A stretch of DNA of 64,000 nt from Macrostomum hystrix (GCA_950097015.1 CATNEN010000001.1:16372501-16436500); one strand, 5' to 3'. Counted from the first letter of the stretch, positions 1 through 11,215 are shown. The notes: a model not told the origin generated them from the sequence alone. Numbers and translations are program-made.

Positions 1-369
1 CACTTTAAGTTATTGCGCTGGTCAAACATGTGAAAATAGTTTCATATAGTACTAAAGGAAATATTCCCAGTGTGTCGTTGCATGTTCCCATTGCTTATAA
101 AATTTTGATTGCAGTTCCAGAAAAATATGCTGAATTAATAGCGCACAAATGCAGATTCAAAGCAATCAGCAATCGTTTAAAGCATCAAAAACTCAAACGA
201 AACTATACTGTTTTCAGTTGTTTGCTTTGAAATCTGCTGCAGAGCTGCAGAGTGGTAACGCTTTTGGATTCGAATTGAGTTGACAGAGACTCTGTCACCC
301 GTGTTGACAGAGATAGGGTCTAAGAAACGGTAATCGAACATGCGCGACGGTTGCCTAACGGGCAAATCA

Positions 370-399
370 GAACATGTTCTTTGTTCCGAGAACATGTTC
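370..399. promoter_or_regulatory. p53-family-like response element, left arm
   Basis: GAACATGTTC occurs at 370-379 and again at 390-399, separated by exactly 10 bases. Each decamer fits the p53/p63/p73 half-site RRRCWWGYYY with no mismatch, and the full-site rule allows 0-13 bases between half-sites. Whether any p53-family protein binds here is inference; the match is visible in the sequence. Confidence 0.45.
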
Positions 400-663
400 T
401 TTTTTATTTATAAGGCTTCGTAATGTAAAAAATATAAAATAAAAAAAAAATAAAAAATCTCAAAAAAAGTTGAGAGAAAACTATATTGCTGGCTAATATG
501 TACATTAAGTGCTGGTGAACTAGGATATTACTAGACATAGTATGGCCGTTTAACTCTGTCTTGTTTGTTGACCTCATGCCAAGGAAGGCATAGTTTTTTC
601 TTCATTATTTTTTCTTCACCTAGCGGTATTTAATATACATTAAGTAGCCTTATTAATTTTAAA

Positions 664-693
664 GAACATGTTCTCGGAACAAAGAACATGTTC
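664..693. promoter_or_regulatory. p53-family-like response element, right arm
   Basis: The same decamer GAACATGTTC lies at 664-673 and 684-693 with a 10-base spacer. This is the reverse-complement partner of the left-arm site, so the element carries four perfect half-sites in two full sites. Confidence 0.45.
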
Positions 694-760
694 GGAGTTG
701 CCTATTAGGCGACCGTCGCGTATGTTCGATGTAGCCTAAGAATCGTCAACACGGCTGAAT

Positions 761-2733
761 TGAGAGACGTGGAGCAGTTCGTTTTAACTAACGCATGCCA
801 CGAAAGAAATAACTCCTATTAATAATTCACTCAAGTAAATGAATCGTGAAACCACTTATCATTTGCTAAATCTAACACGTATTGTAACATAGTGAATTAT
901 ATTACGTTCCTCTGGAAAAGTCATTTGTAAAATACTTTTAGGACTTAGCACCCGCAAACAATTAAAGGTGTCATAAATTAACTAGCACAGCCTAGGTTTG
1001 GGGCTATATTCGGATCATCTAAGTTTGTTGCTACACATTTAATAATACCAACCGTTTTAATTACACTAAAAATTTATGTTCATGCACAAAATTAGTAAAA
1101 CTGCGATGCATTTTTACCGTTTTACGTGGCAATGCCAATTTCAATCGCCATCTAAGAAATCTAGAGGCAATACGTATTGTAGATGGCATACACTGTCTAA
1201 TTAAAGGTATAACAGGTTGATGTAGTCAAATTCCAATGTTTTTTGATGCTTTGATTTCCGACGTTTTCGCGACGTTTTCGCGACGTCAAAGTCTTACGAA
1301 AAAAGGACGCGACTTTCGCGACCTACTGCGACGCTTACGCGACGTTGCCGCGACGAAGTGTGCTACTAGGGAATATTGAAAAAAAAACTGAATTGAAAGC
1401 AGTAATTGTAACACAGTTGATGGGATAAGTGCAATGATCAATGATTCAATGCTATGCAACACGAAAAATTATGGGCAATTTCAATATTTGAAAAATGCAA
1501 GTTAGAATAACAAATATGCTATTTACGACAAAAACCGGCATCGACCTGATGTCCAAGGTGAACTATCGAGCTTATTAGCTCATACCGATGGTTGTACGCT
1601 CGTAGTACTCGATATCGTAATGCAAGTCAAAACTTGTTCTGTTCTTGATTAATTCATTTTGGCCTTGGTCTAGCCTATGCACGGGACAGGTGGCGCATTT
1701 TGAGGCCATCTGTTATGGATGCATCGGCCGGCACGACAACTTGAGTACGGGACGTCGGCAACCTCTGATGGATGCAGCGCCGATCTTACAAGCTGATTAA
1801 GCTGTTGACCGTCAGCTGGCTGCACTACGAGAAAATACTCAGTTAAGCCTTTTGGCGTAGCAAGTGCACCATAGTGCGAAGTCGCAAAATTTTTTACTTT
1901 TAGAGACTACTTAAAAAGGAAAAGCGGGAAATCAGTTGTAATCAGTGCGAAAAACCTCTAGTCAGGACTGGAACTGAACACATGGCTTCAGTGTTAGAGG
2001 CACAAAGAACTCGACGCAGTCGTGGAATTCGTTCACGTCCAGTTGACCTTCGACGCAGCATTCATTTAGAGCTAGATTAAACGATGATTCGCTGAAACCT
2101 AGTGCGTTCTGATAAAGCTGCAGAAACGGTGTTAATACTGGAATTTTACCAGCGTAGTCCGATCCCGACGTATTCCGATTTTTGTCTGAACTGATGAAAT
2201 ATGTGAGCGCGATAGCTGCGACACGCTAGAGCAAGTAGCGACACTCGACGAAGGAAACAACGTTGTGTCGACCAGCTATATTTGTGACGATAAAGTTTCC
2301 AAGAGTCTCATTAAAAGTCACTTTTGTTTGCCTCTTCTAGCATCCGAATGCGGCTCGTGTTATCAATACTATCATCTACTATCATCATCTCGTAGACAAG
2401 TCCGAATCGGAAATCCAGTTCTGGCTGAAGAGGAGTCTGGAACAGGTGCATCTTCCATAGTTAAAGGCGTGCTATTAGGGAGCGGCTGAGCTCTGCCTGT
2501 CGAACTTATCTGTTCGATAGAGTCCTGCATGGCATCCGTGTATGAAGTTAGATGAGCAACATTCACGTCGATTGAGGATACCACTGAAACTTGACGAGCG
2601 GAATGCAGGCTTACTGTCGAACCTCTCTGTAAGTGGGCAATAATCTACTCAATCGAAATTGTTAGTGATAGTGTAACACTGTCTGGCGTTAGCCTTAAAT
2701 AGTAATATTCTTTATTAAGAACGAAATTCCCAG
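761..2733. other. AT-rich region without a recognisable gene
   Basis: No frame longer than about 75 codons looks like protein. The only notable feature is a CpG-rich patch at about 1255-1355 where CGCGACGT-like words repeat inside otherwise AT-rich DNA. Confidence 0.6.
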
Positions 2734-3390
2734 TCAACAGAGACCGCGCAAAATCTCATTCTTGTAGTACACAAAAATTCTACATAGATGGATGAGGCAG
2801 TCGTCAAGTGCCACTTGCTTGAAATTTTGCATCCGTTGTAGGACTTCATTTAAGGACTCTGGCTGATTTTGCGTGACTCCGGTAATTGGACAATAGAATG
2901 ATCCAAGCAGCCACTTGCCAAAAAACTTCTGGATCAAAGGGTGCACATACTTCTCAAAGTACTTAGCAAAACCAGCATGCCAGTTTTTCTTGACTTCTTC
3001 GTACTGCTCTATGTACTCCTCGTTGTCTGACTTTAGCAGAGAAAGTAGGTTTGACGACAGGATATGCTGCTCATACAGTTCCACCGTGCTTCCGTACCCA
3101 AAATCTGACGTCTCTCCTCAGATGGTTCCAGCAGCCAAAAAACTTAATGTTAGGTAAGACTGACTTCATTGCCGTCCTCAGTGCAACTTCGCCATCCATG
3201 ACGCAGGCAAGATCAACTGTTAATAATTCAAGGAGGCTTTAGCTTCCTCCCAAAGTTGCCTGTCGAGCTTCATGTTTACGGTCATGAACGAGAAACAACA
3301 CGGGGCAAATTGGGTTCCCATGAAACAGGGAGACGCATGACAAGTGGAGAAGCAAGAGCATCACGGTGTAAATGTCATCGTCCGCCGGAC
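2734..3390 (-). pseudogene. MULE-type DNA transposase fragment, broken
   Basis: Read on the minus strand, this has the order seen in Mutator-like (MULE) transposases: a block containing NPICPVLFLVHDRK, then VMDGEVALRTAMKSVLPN, then the CWNHLRRDVRFW block, then HPLIQKFFGKW and ITGVTQNQPESLN. The last resembles the T-NN-ESFN stretch before the SWIM zinc finger. In the family this enzyme cuts and pastes transposons with long inverted repeats. The copy is dead: there is an in-frame stop at 3239-3241, a frameshift near 3075-3090, and no N terminus. The final open part (2734-3084) has no ATG start. The adjacent ~185-bp repeats could be remains of the same element. Confidence 0.7.
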
Positions 3391-3446
3391 GTCTTTCGGA
3401 CCCCTACGGTCCCATTTTGGCCTTCGTCAGCTCAGCTAAAAAAATC

Positions 3447-3932
3447 GAGTTAGCTGCTGAAAGCGTCTTAAGAGGTTTTGATTTCAGTTATAAATGCATT
3501 TAAAATATGAAAAAATGTGTTCTTCGTACAGTCCGATTTTAGTCCGAAAAAGGCCGACGCGTCGGCCGGCTCCGAAATGGTCCGATTTGAGTCCGAAAAA
3601 GGCCGACGAGAAGGACGATGTTCCAAAAAAATTACTCGTGAGTTAGCTGCTGAAAACGTCTTAAGAGGCCTTGATTTCAGTTATAAATGCATTTAAAAGA
3701 TGAAAAAATGTGTACTTCCAACAGTCCGATTTCAGTCCGCAAAAGGCCGACGCGTCCGCGGTCCGTTTTGAGTCCTCAATAGGGCGACGAGGAGGACGAT
3801 GTTCCATAAAAAAATTACTTGAGTTAGTTGCTGAAAACGCCTTAAGACGCTTTATTTTCAGCTACTTATGCATTTAAAAGATGAAAAATGGTGTAATTAT
3901 AACAGTCCGATTCCAGTCCGCAAAGGTCCTTT
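3447..3932. repeat. Tandem repeat of about 185 bp, three copies
   Basis: Copies begin at about 3447, 3640 and 3821 with GAGTTAGCTGCTGAAA-like starts. Each carries a paired AGTCCGATTT...AGTCCG(A/C)AAAAGGCCGACG motif. A related single motif lies at about 4340-4385. The repeat abuts the MULE fragment and may be its subterminal repeat or a small satellite. Confidence 0.65.
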
Positions 3933-6362
3933 TTTGATCTACTGTACAGAACCTAACATGCTTGAAATACTACTCGTATTTAAACGTTAGTAGTGCAGCA
4001 AGTCAAATGTTCGGTTTGTATAATCGAATATTTAGTTTTGAGATATAACTTATTTACAATACATATCCTTACTGTTTTAATGATCAGTGAGAGCTGAAAA
4101 AAAATTTGTGTGCACATTCAGTGAGACAATTTACGAGTATATAGTGGAATCATCAAAATATTCTGAGCGTGTGTACAATTCGATCTTCTGGTCGGCCATG
4201 CATATTCCGGCCGTCTGCAGTAAACCGCTCAATTGCCGTATAAAATGATTGATACTGCCGCAACTGCTTTAACTGCATTACATCTCGAATAGCTATGTAT
4301 TTAGGATTATATAGAATAGGTAGAAATCGCATCGTTGTGATGGTCCGTTTTCCGTCCGATTTGAGTCCGTAAAAAGGCGACGTGAATATAAAATTTAACA
4401 ACACATGCATTTTGACCGCAGGCAATAAAAAGTTTTGTCTCAGAAGAAGCCAGTTACACTAAACTTAATAAGAAGTCAGAATCAAAAGTAATAATTTAAT
4501 AATTTAATATTTAATAATTTTAAATAATTTAATAATTTAATTTAATTCAATAATTTAAGAAGATATTCTGAATTTTAGGTTCATGAAGGAACGGACCTTA
4601 GCAACCACGGGACAGAAAGTTAAATTATTTTAAACTACTCGCTCGTATCAAATATTTTGTCGCCATTGTAAGTAGCAAGCCATTACTGGTATTGTTCTAT
4701 TGTTTCTACTGTTAGTGAAGTCTTAAACGTCTTTGAAACTCTTGTATCCATGCCAATAATCTGGCATCCGCGTGTGGCCTAACAAAATACAAGGACTCCA
4801 TCACTCTCACTCTGATGACGTCTGATGACGACCAAATCAGGTTTACCTCCATTCCGATTGGACAACCGGGTCCAGACTGTCTAATTGGAGGTAACTGGCT
4901 AAAACTAAACAATAAAACGGCCATAGAGGTCGAACTGCCAACTCAGCACAACTATCTGAGATCTTCTACAAGCACGAAAAAATGGAACAACCGGTCCGTC
5001 GCATTGTAAAGGATAAAATCATCCACCTCGTTCTTTACCGAGGACCAGGAAGCCGGAAGCCCGTCTACCCGAGCCCGAATACTTACTGGAAGTACATTGT
5101 CAAGGGCCTAAAGTTTGGTCCTATTTCAAGGAGGCAGGCCATTCAAATGTCGCCTGTTATGCTCGCCTTTTGGAAGTGTTCCTTTCAAGAGAGGCGACAA
5201 AACGCCTTCCAGTGAATTGACCGATTGTCAAAGACTTAACAGTAGAAGTAATCGCTTGTTACTTACAATGATTTTTTATTGTATTCTTTTCTATTCGTAT
5301 CGCTTCCATGCTTCTAATGTTTTTGTATTTTTACTTTTATTTGAACACTGTATGTGCTGAGCACATTGTGCTAAAAGAACGGAAATAATAATGCTAATCG
5401 TTAATTGCTTTTCATAATAAAATGTCTATATGTAATTAGTCATTGTATTTTACAGGCTAATAAAATACAGTCGCAAACGAAAATAAACCATCATGTGTGT
5501 ACTAATGTACTTGTGCAATTGTCTAGTAGTCACTTTTCAGTTTTACTTTTTTAATTAATTGCAAATAGGATTGGATTTTCTACAAAGGCAAATAAATTGT
5601 CGAAATTCTTCTAGCTGTCAGTATCAATTGTCGATAGATAAGTTGATAACTAAATTGTTCAGTACACTGAGACGAAAATCACGAAATCACGAAAACACAT
5701 ATTTAATAAAAAGCAAATCATCAATCAAACATTATCAGAAAAACTTACCTATCGTCATGTATGGAAGATTTCAAGTTAAAAAACTGCAAAGCAAACGGTA
5801 CAACGATACTCAACTCAATGTACAGTATGTTCACATGATTTTAAAAGTCCAGGTAAAGAGAATATGCAGTTTATGTCCTACTATGCTATCTTAACTCCCA
5901 GCTGAGAAAAACCTATTGCTAATAGCATAGCTATGGGGATGCCTATTTGAGCTCCAGGGGAAGCTAAATGTGATATCTGACACGAGTTCGTATTTGGGAA
6001 GGAAGAACCGGTTATAAGTCTATTTTGTTATTTTAGCATTTCAAATAATCAGATCATCTCAAGGGTGAATAAGCAGGGCAATACGTGTAGCTTTTAAAGA
6101 AGGGGCAAGCATCACTGGCAGAACGAAGTGAAGATAGGGCGGGTTTGTACCATAGACTAAACTTCAATGCGTGTCACTAAATGTTGCTCAAACGCATGCA
6201 AAACACCGATGCATAAAAATTCAAATGAGAATTTGTAAGATTTGAAATCTTAAGACAAAGACAGCAGTTTGTGTGCCGTATTATGCCATTTGTGCAACAT
6301 ACTATGAAAAACTTACTACCTATTGCAAAGCTATGTATAGAAGCTCTAGGTGAGGATGAGGG
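3933..6362. other. Region without a supported gene
   Basis: AT-rich DNA with simple AATAATTTAA runs at about 4480-4560. Open frames such as 4982-5215(+) and 5559-5894(+) show no family motif, no splice context and no repeat elsewhere in the window. I see nothing else that I can support. Confidence 0.5.
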
Positions 6363-6815
6363 TTGCTGACAGTGACAGTGAGGATCAGTGACAATAAAAT
6401 CAGTAGTGAGGTGGGGGTTGAGCAGATGCTTCTGCAGAGTTTGCCACCAGCAAGACCAGAAACCCTGCACAGTTTGATCAAATGGATCTATTATCAGGTT
6501 TCAGTCTTTCTGCTTGCTGGCTTCAACTCCGCATCGTGGGAGACATACATGGGGCTAAGCAATGCACTCAGCACACTCAGCAGCTGGGAACAGCTGGGGT
6601 TTTTGCTGGGGTCAGCAAGGGTTTTTGGTGCCACTGTAACAGGATTTGAACTGATATGCCTTCCTTGGGCCCTTGGTGTTAAACACCATTCACATATCAG
6701 GTGGCTCTACTTGTGCTGGCTTCACTTCAGGAACCTTAGAAGTATGCAAAAAGAATTCATACCGCTAAATGTGCTCCTCAACCATCTGTGGACATCTGTG
6801 ACGGGTCAGTGATTT
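6363..6815. repeat. Module-associated repeat T1+T2 (copy A)
   Basis: T1 (about 6420-6560, including CAGATGCTTCTGCAGAGTTT) recurs at 39.1, 47.96 and 60.5 kb and in part at 26.1 kb. T2 (about 6625-6812, including GCCACTGTAACAGGATTTGA) recurs at 44.87 and 57.42 kb. Here T1 and T2 are contiguous and lie beyond the 3' end of the RPA gene. They can be read as a 149-codon plus-strand frame, but recurrence without frame conservation (C differs inside T1) argues for non-coding element DNA. Confidence 0.6.
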
Positions 6816-7249
6816 GTGTCGACATTGGTAGGCCCGACTGAGTGAAGACTGCTGCGCGCCAGTCTCGAATGAAAATTATCTGCGGAAAAGGTAATTTGAT
6901 GAATTTTAATCATTTAACTTCAGACTGTATAGTTTAGAGGTATACTTATTCATACTTATTCAGGCAAACTTATTCGCTAGCGGGCCAAAGAGAGAATCTA
7001 AAAAAACAATTTCTACACATTGACTGTAGAAATAGAAATAGGGGTGATGTGAAACAGACAGAGAAGTTGAGACAGGAACAGATGAGACCGGGGAGAGCTG
7101 AAAGGATATACTGTAGGTGTCGGAAGGGGCAACATGCTCCTTTTCAATCTTCAACATAAATTAAGTTGACGGAGAATTGAGAGCCGCATCTGGTCCGCGG
7201 GCGGAGTTTGACTCAAAGCTCATAGCTCATAGGAAAGAAAAAGGCATAC

Positions 7250-8222
7250 CTCTTTGCCTCGACAACGCACTCGTATTTTATTTATGCTCTCGTAGCCCGC
7301 AAACATGCGGTCGGAGCACTGCAACACAATTTCATCATGTGCAGCTTGGCTCGCATGCTCAGTTGCTTGGGCATGGACACGGACCGACTCGAAGCATTGC
7401 TGGCTGGACAGCGCCTCCTCGAACCATTCCGTCAGATCTGAGTCGTTGGCATGGAGGTGGCTAACATCTGCTTTAGAGCAGTTCAGCGCAACCGCTTGGC
7501 CATACGCTTGGACCTGGGCCCCTTGAATTTCCAAGGTGTCGCCTACGGCCCAGTTGTTCACCTGAGCCGAGCTGTTTGCCCAGAATGTGCAGGATACGGA
7601 GGACGCGGAGTCGTCGACCAGCGTTACTTTGGCCAAGTTGACGGGAGGCCCTCTTCTTCTCTGGACCTCCTTTGGCGGTTCAGTGCTCTCTATCACACCT
7701 CGGATGTCAACTTTCCTGTTTGGGCAGGGCGAAAGTGCACTATTAAGCAGACTGCGTCAGTAATAAAAGACTTGATATATTCTAAAACACTTACTTCTGC
7801 ATGGCAACAGCAGACAGGTCACCAATTTTTTTGTAGACCGCAGGTGGCCGATCCACGCTCTCTTGGGTCGCCATGAGGGTCGCATTCTTGTCTACTGACA
7901 GAGTCATCTCGAACTCGTTGTCAGCAGAATTGTAGGCCGGATTCGCGGACTTCACCCAACCACCAGACACTCGTACAGCGGTTGCGTCTTGGCACAGGTC
8001 GTGGTGATTTTTCAAGTCGCGACCGAAAACACTCACGCGAATTTCCTTCTGGTCATCCGCCAAAACGAAGGAAAACACCTGGCCGTTTCCTTTGGCGTTG
8101 GTGTAGTCCTTGAGCTCCGTCACTCGGGACACCAGGCCGATTACAGCACCGTCCATCAGGCCGGGCACGAGAGCCGCGATGCTCAGCTTGCTCTTCTTCG
8201 GAGTTGTGCTGCTGGTTGCCAT
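7250..8222 (-). CDS. RPA large-subunit-like single-strand DNA-binding protein (module A)
   Basis: Two exons, 8222-7795 and 7715-7250, are joined across a 79-bp GTAAGT...CAG intron in phase 2. Together they encode about 298 residues. Exon 1 matches RPA70 DNA-binding domain A (GNGQVFSFVLADDQKEIRVSVFG, cited in part, then an SGGWVKSAN-like strand and DNEFEMTLS). Exon 2 matches DBD-B (VDIRGVI, then VSCTFWANSSAQV and DTLEIQGAQV). RPA coats single-stranded DNA during replication and repair, and RPA-like proteins are known cargo of some Helitrons. I chose the ATG before ATSSTTPKK because upstream residues look like untranslated AT-rich sequence. Exon 2 ends at GAG|GTATGC, so a short last exon is expected but not securely located; a CAG acceptor near 7023 is possible. 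The gene lies head to head with the zinc-knuckle gene at 9087. Confidence 0.82.
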
Positions 8223-9086
8223 TGCTAAAAAGAGAAAAGAAATTGTATGAAAATTTGTTGAAAAAATGAAATGAAAAGTTTGAACGGTTGAAAAACGACT
8301 TAGCTTGAATGCTGATTTAGACAGAGAGAAAGATGGGTTTGAGTTGCAGTTTGACAAGATCAGAACTATAAAAACAGTTTTCAACGGCCATAAAAGCTTA
8401 TCAGTTTTAATTGCTGTACTTGACAATTTGCACCTGTAATTACACTGCGGCGGGGCAGCGGTTTAATTCTTTGTATTATGAAAGCTACTTTAATTTGATA
8501 GCTAATCAATTATTGAGATCAGTCAAATAAAAAACTTTTCTCCTGCAATAACTTATCAGTTTTGATTGGCTGAGCCTGGACTACGTGTACCTGTAACTGT
8601 TCGGACTAAGGTAGGGCAGAGGCTAAAATGGTATGTCAAAACATTGCCTTTTAATCAGATAACAGATAAATTAAGTTGGGAAAGCGAAAATTTTCTACCT
8701 GGCCATGATTCACGATCTAATTTTATGACAAATTAATTACGTTGGAAAAGCTAAACGTTTTTACTTGACCATAATCAGCTCTTAGACCTACCAGCTTTAG
8801 CGGTTGCGGTAAGTCGCCTCATTCTACAGCCAATCAGTAAAGCTCAGTAATAAATCACCACAAAGCTCACCTTTATAACTTAACACCTGATACATGCTGT
8901 ACCTGTTAGATCAAAGTCATTAAAGACTAATTTATGTAATGATAACAGCAAACAAAAATTTCAACCCACCCCGCCAAAACTGCGCTCGTGTGCCCCATAT
9001 AAGAGCTCGTAACAAGGCAGCCGCAGCTAGGCGCACATAAAGCATCATTCAATTTCTTTTTCATTAAGTTCTTTTGTTATTTGAAA
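8223..9086. promoter_or_regulatory. Bidirectional promoter region of module A
   Basis: This 864-bp gap separates the two divergent genes. It holds an inverted CCAAT box (ATTGG, 8565-8569), a direct one (CAGCCAATCAG, CCAAT at 8830-8834), and a TATA-like CATATAAG at 8997-9003, about 90 bp before the zinc-knuckle ATG. A diverged duplicated block starting CTTATCAGTTTT occurs at about 8396 and 8550. Modules D and E carry the same layout. Confidence 0.5.
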
Positions 9087-9568
9087 ATGAAAATTATTAA
9101 TAACGTTTACGGAGGCCTAGTTGACGGACGCCGCCGTCGCCGTGGAGGCCGAAAGGCAAAGAAAAATAGTAAATCTTTTATTTTGCCGATTTTTGTTTTG
9201 TGATCCGCAAGCTTATTTGCATTGAGGTACAACTGTTCATGTTGTTTCTCTCTTACTCAACAGTTAGCTGCTATCTTTGTGCCGGGCCGCATCCGGTCCG
9301 GCGTTGCCCGGCCCTGGCTGAGCAGCGGCAGCAGCAGCAACAGGCACCTCAGCAGCAGCAGCAGCATCATTAGAGAAAGCAGAAAAAGCAACAGCCACCT
9401 CAGCAGCAGCAGCAGCCAGCTCAGAAGCAGAAGCAGCTAGCTCAGCAGCAGCAGCCGCCAGCTCAGCAGCAGCAGCCGCCAGCTCAGCAGCAGCCTTCTC
9501 AGCAGCAGCTGCCGGATTATGAGGACGAAGAAATGTTGCTTCACTTTGCTAGTTGCTTTCCATGCTAG
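9087..9568 (+). pseudogene. Zinc-knuckle, Gln-rich protein gene (module A), premature stop
   Basis: Exon 1 (9087-9168) encodes MKIINNVYGG followed by a run of arginines and glycines. A GTAAAT...CAG intron in phase 1 leads to exon 2 at 9264. Exon 2 starts with the zinc knuckle CYLCAGPHPVRRC (C-X2-C-X3-H-X4-C) and continues into glutamine-rich sequence. An in-frame TAG at 9371-9373 ends a 63-residue product. Beyond it the same frame stays open to 9568 and contains the acidic DYEDEEM motif, as at the end of the intact module C protein (EDEEM). The TAG therefore looks like a mutation. Function unknown; a nucleic-acid-binding role is inferred from the knuckle and basic N terminus. Confidence 0.7.
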
Positions 9569-9640
9569 TGATTTATTTGTGTCAGCAGATTAAACTGATT
9601 TAAACAGATAAATGCAAAATAACAAAAGCAAGTTACTCAC

Positions 9641-10749
9641 ATCTGCTCAGCATGTGCTCCAGTGTCAGCACATGAGCTGGGGCTGTCAGCTGGCATCGAT
9701 CTCGGGCCCTTGGCTTTCTTGGCCCTCTTGGCAGGAGTTTCCTGCCAGGCTTGGGAACTCGGCATCTGTAAAGGCTTGCAAATGCTCTTGAAGTCTCGTA
9801 ACTCGTAATGTTCATGGCGCAAGAGCACGCGCACAATGGCATTAGGAGGGTGCATATTAGCCCTGAAATACTGCATCACATTACCATTGGCCTGGTAAAT
9901 GACCAGGTCAACATTAAAGCAGCGGCTCAACAAAGAGGCAACTTCGTCTGAAACATAAGTTCCTGTTTGAAAAGAGGAATTCACAATGTCATCAGCATTC
10001 TCAGGTGCGATGAGGCCATCTGCAACCAACTGTGGCATGAGTTCTGCAACACGGCAAGACAAATCCTGCCGCAAGGAGGCTGCGTCAGTTTCCAGCGAGG
10101 TTCCACGCAGCTGATCACACACAGCATAAAAGAAGCAATTGCAATCACCAATAATAGGGATTACCTGCAACTGCTCAAAGGGTACAATAGCTACCGTACC
10201 TTGCTGCTGGGTGTCAGACCTAAGTTGGCAATGCAGTGAAAATAAAGCACAGCTGCATTTACAGACTTTTTAAACCAATTGTTGGACTGCAGGTTAAATT
10301 ACTCAAATCTACAGTAAAAATCAACACTTATGAGGCGATTTAGAAAATAAACTAAATAAAACCATAATTATTTTATGTAACGTTATTTTATAGAGCCTCA
10401 TAAAACTCACGTGGAAACCAAAGCTCTACGGCGACGAATCTGCTCGGCTTCCAGTCGGGCAGCCCGCTCAGCCTCGGTCTCGGCCTCTGCGCTGAGCATC
10501 TCGCTGCCGCTGTTCCTCCAGTCGGGCAGCCCGCTCAGCCTCGGTCTCGGCCTCTCTGCGCTGAGCATCTCGCTGCCGCTGTTCCTCCAGTCGGGCAGCC
10601 CGCTCAGCCTCGGTCTCGGCCTCTCTGCGCTGAGCATCTCGCTGCCGCTGTTCCTCCAGTCGGGCAGCCCGCTCAGCCTCGGATTCAGCTTGTCGCCGTC
10701 GCTTGGCATCCCGGCTTTTCTTTAAACTGCTTGCGCCGCGTCGAACCAT
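9641..10749 (-). pseudogene. Truncated Helitron 5' part: coiled-coil exon plus OTU domain (copy A)
   Basis: Exon 1 (10749-10411) begins MVRRGASSLKKSRDAKRRR and runs into a 23-residue charged repeat (unit includes AERAARLEEQRQRDAQR). Its last repeat lacks two bases, shifting the frame. A GTGAGT donor and the acceptor at 10220 lead to the OTU exon (10219-9641). That exon has the OTU cysteine motif as GDCNCFFYAVCDQL, where copies B and C have GDGNC, and a histidine region RVLLRHEHYE. OTU domains are deubiquitinase-like cysteine proteases known from some Helitron polyproteins. The exon ends at a GTGAGT donor, but no Rep exon follows: the zinc-knuckle gene of module A lies there instead. The copy is thus a truncated, non-autonomous derivative. 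Confidence 0.78.
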
Positions 10750-11215
10750 GATTGAGAATTGAAAAGTGAAATGAAATGATAAGTTGAGAAATAGTGTAAG
10801 GCTTGAAAGAGAGATAGGTTGTGAATTTGGATTTGAATTTGGATGTCTGAAGAATCAGATAAGGTGTCTTTATAACCACACTAATTTGCAAGCTATATAT
10901 CATCCCAGTGGGCTGAATTGGATCTTATCTTAAGACCTACGGTAAAAATCGATAAAACGGACCTCTGACCGCTTGAAATCTTGAAAACCGATGGAATGGG
11001 GTGTGGGCTCTCCGGCCCGTGCGTACACATTTCGGAACAAGGGGGCGGATAATGTACATTGCCTGCGCCAGCCTAAAATAGGACTTGGCTTGGGTGGGCC
11101 AGTGCGCCCAAATTTCAATATGATAGAGTCTAAGTTCAACTCTCAATAGATGCGAAATAAATGCGTCCACGGTCCACTGACCGATTACCACATCGTGATA
11201 GCCTTGAGTCTTGAT
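10750..11215 (-). promoter_or_regulatory. 5' flank of Helitron copy A
   Basis: Upstream of the coiled-coil exon, this block is shared with 32908-33225 and 41702-42015. Common words include CCAGTGGGCTGAAT, CTTATCTTAAGAC, GGTGTGGGCTCTCC and GCGCCAGCC. Similarity stops just past GCGCCAGCC, which should be close to the 5' end of the element. On the minus strand TTATAAAG at about 10870 could be a TATA box. I could not fix the exact TC terminus expected of a Helitron. Confidence 0.5.

Larger units (their letters stand above)
300..760. mobile_element. Inverted-repeat, MITE-like element
   Basis: Two arms of about 100 bp face each other (about 300-402 and 661-760) around a 258-bp AT-rich loop. On the inner side both arms end in a double AGAACATGTTCT palindrome. 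Further out they share ATCGAACAT, CGCGACGG, TGCCTAA/CGCCTAA and CGTGTTGAC. The similarity is clear but imperfect, so the element is old or the arms evolve separately. There is no coding capacity and I could not define a target duplication. A foldback element or MITE is the likeliest explanation; a simple inverted duplication is the alternative. Confidence 0.6.

Noticed and set aside
370-399. Steroid-receptor element (AGAACANNNTGTTCT)
   Set aside because: The palindrome AGAACATGTTCT lacks the three-base spacer that such receptors need; the p53-type reading fits better.
4982-5215. 77-codon plus-strand frame with some codon-like composition
   Set aside because: No motif, no repeat in the window and no splice partner; cannot be separated from chance.
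5559-5894. 111-codon frame in AT-rich DNA
   Set aside because: Lys/Asn/Ser-rich composition of AT-rich DNA, no family similarity recognised.
6363-6812. 149-codon plus-strand frame, related frames at 44849 and 57391
   Set aside because: The blocks T1 and T2 recur separately, and in copy C the frame is not kept; no protein motif.
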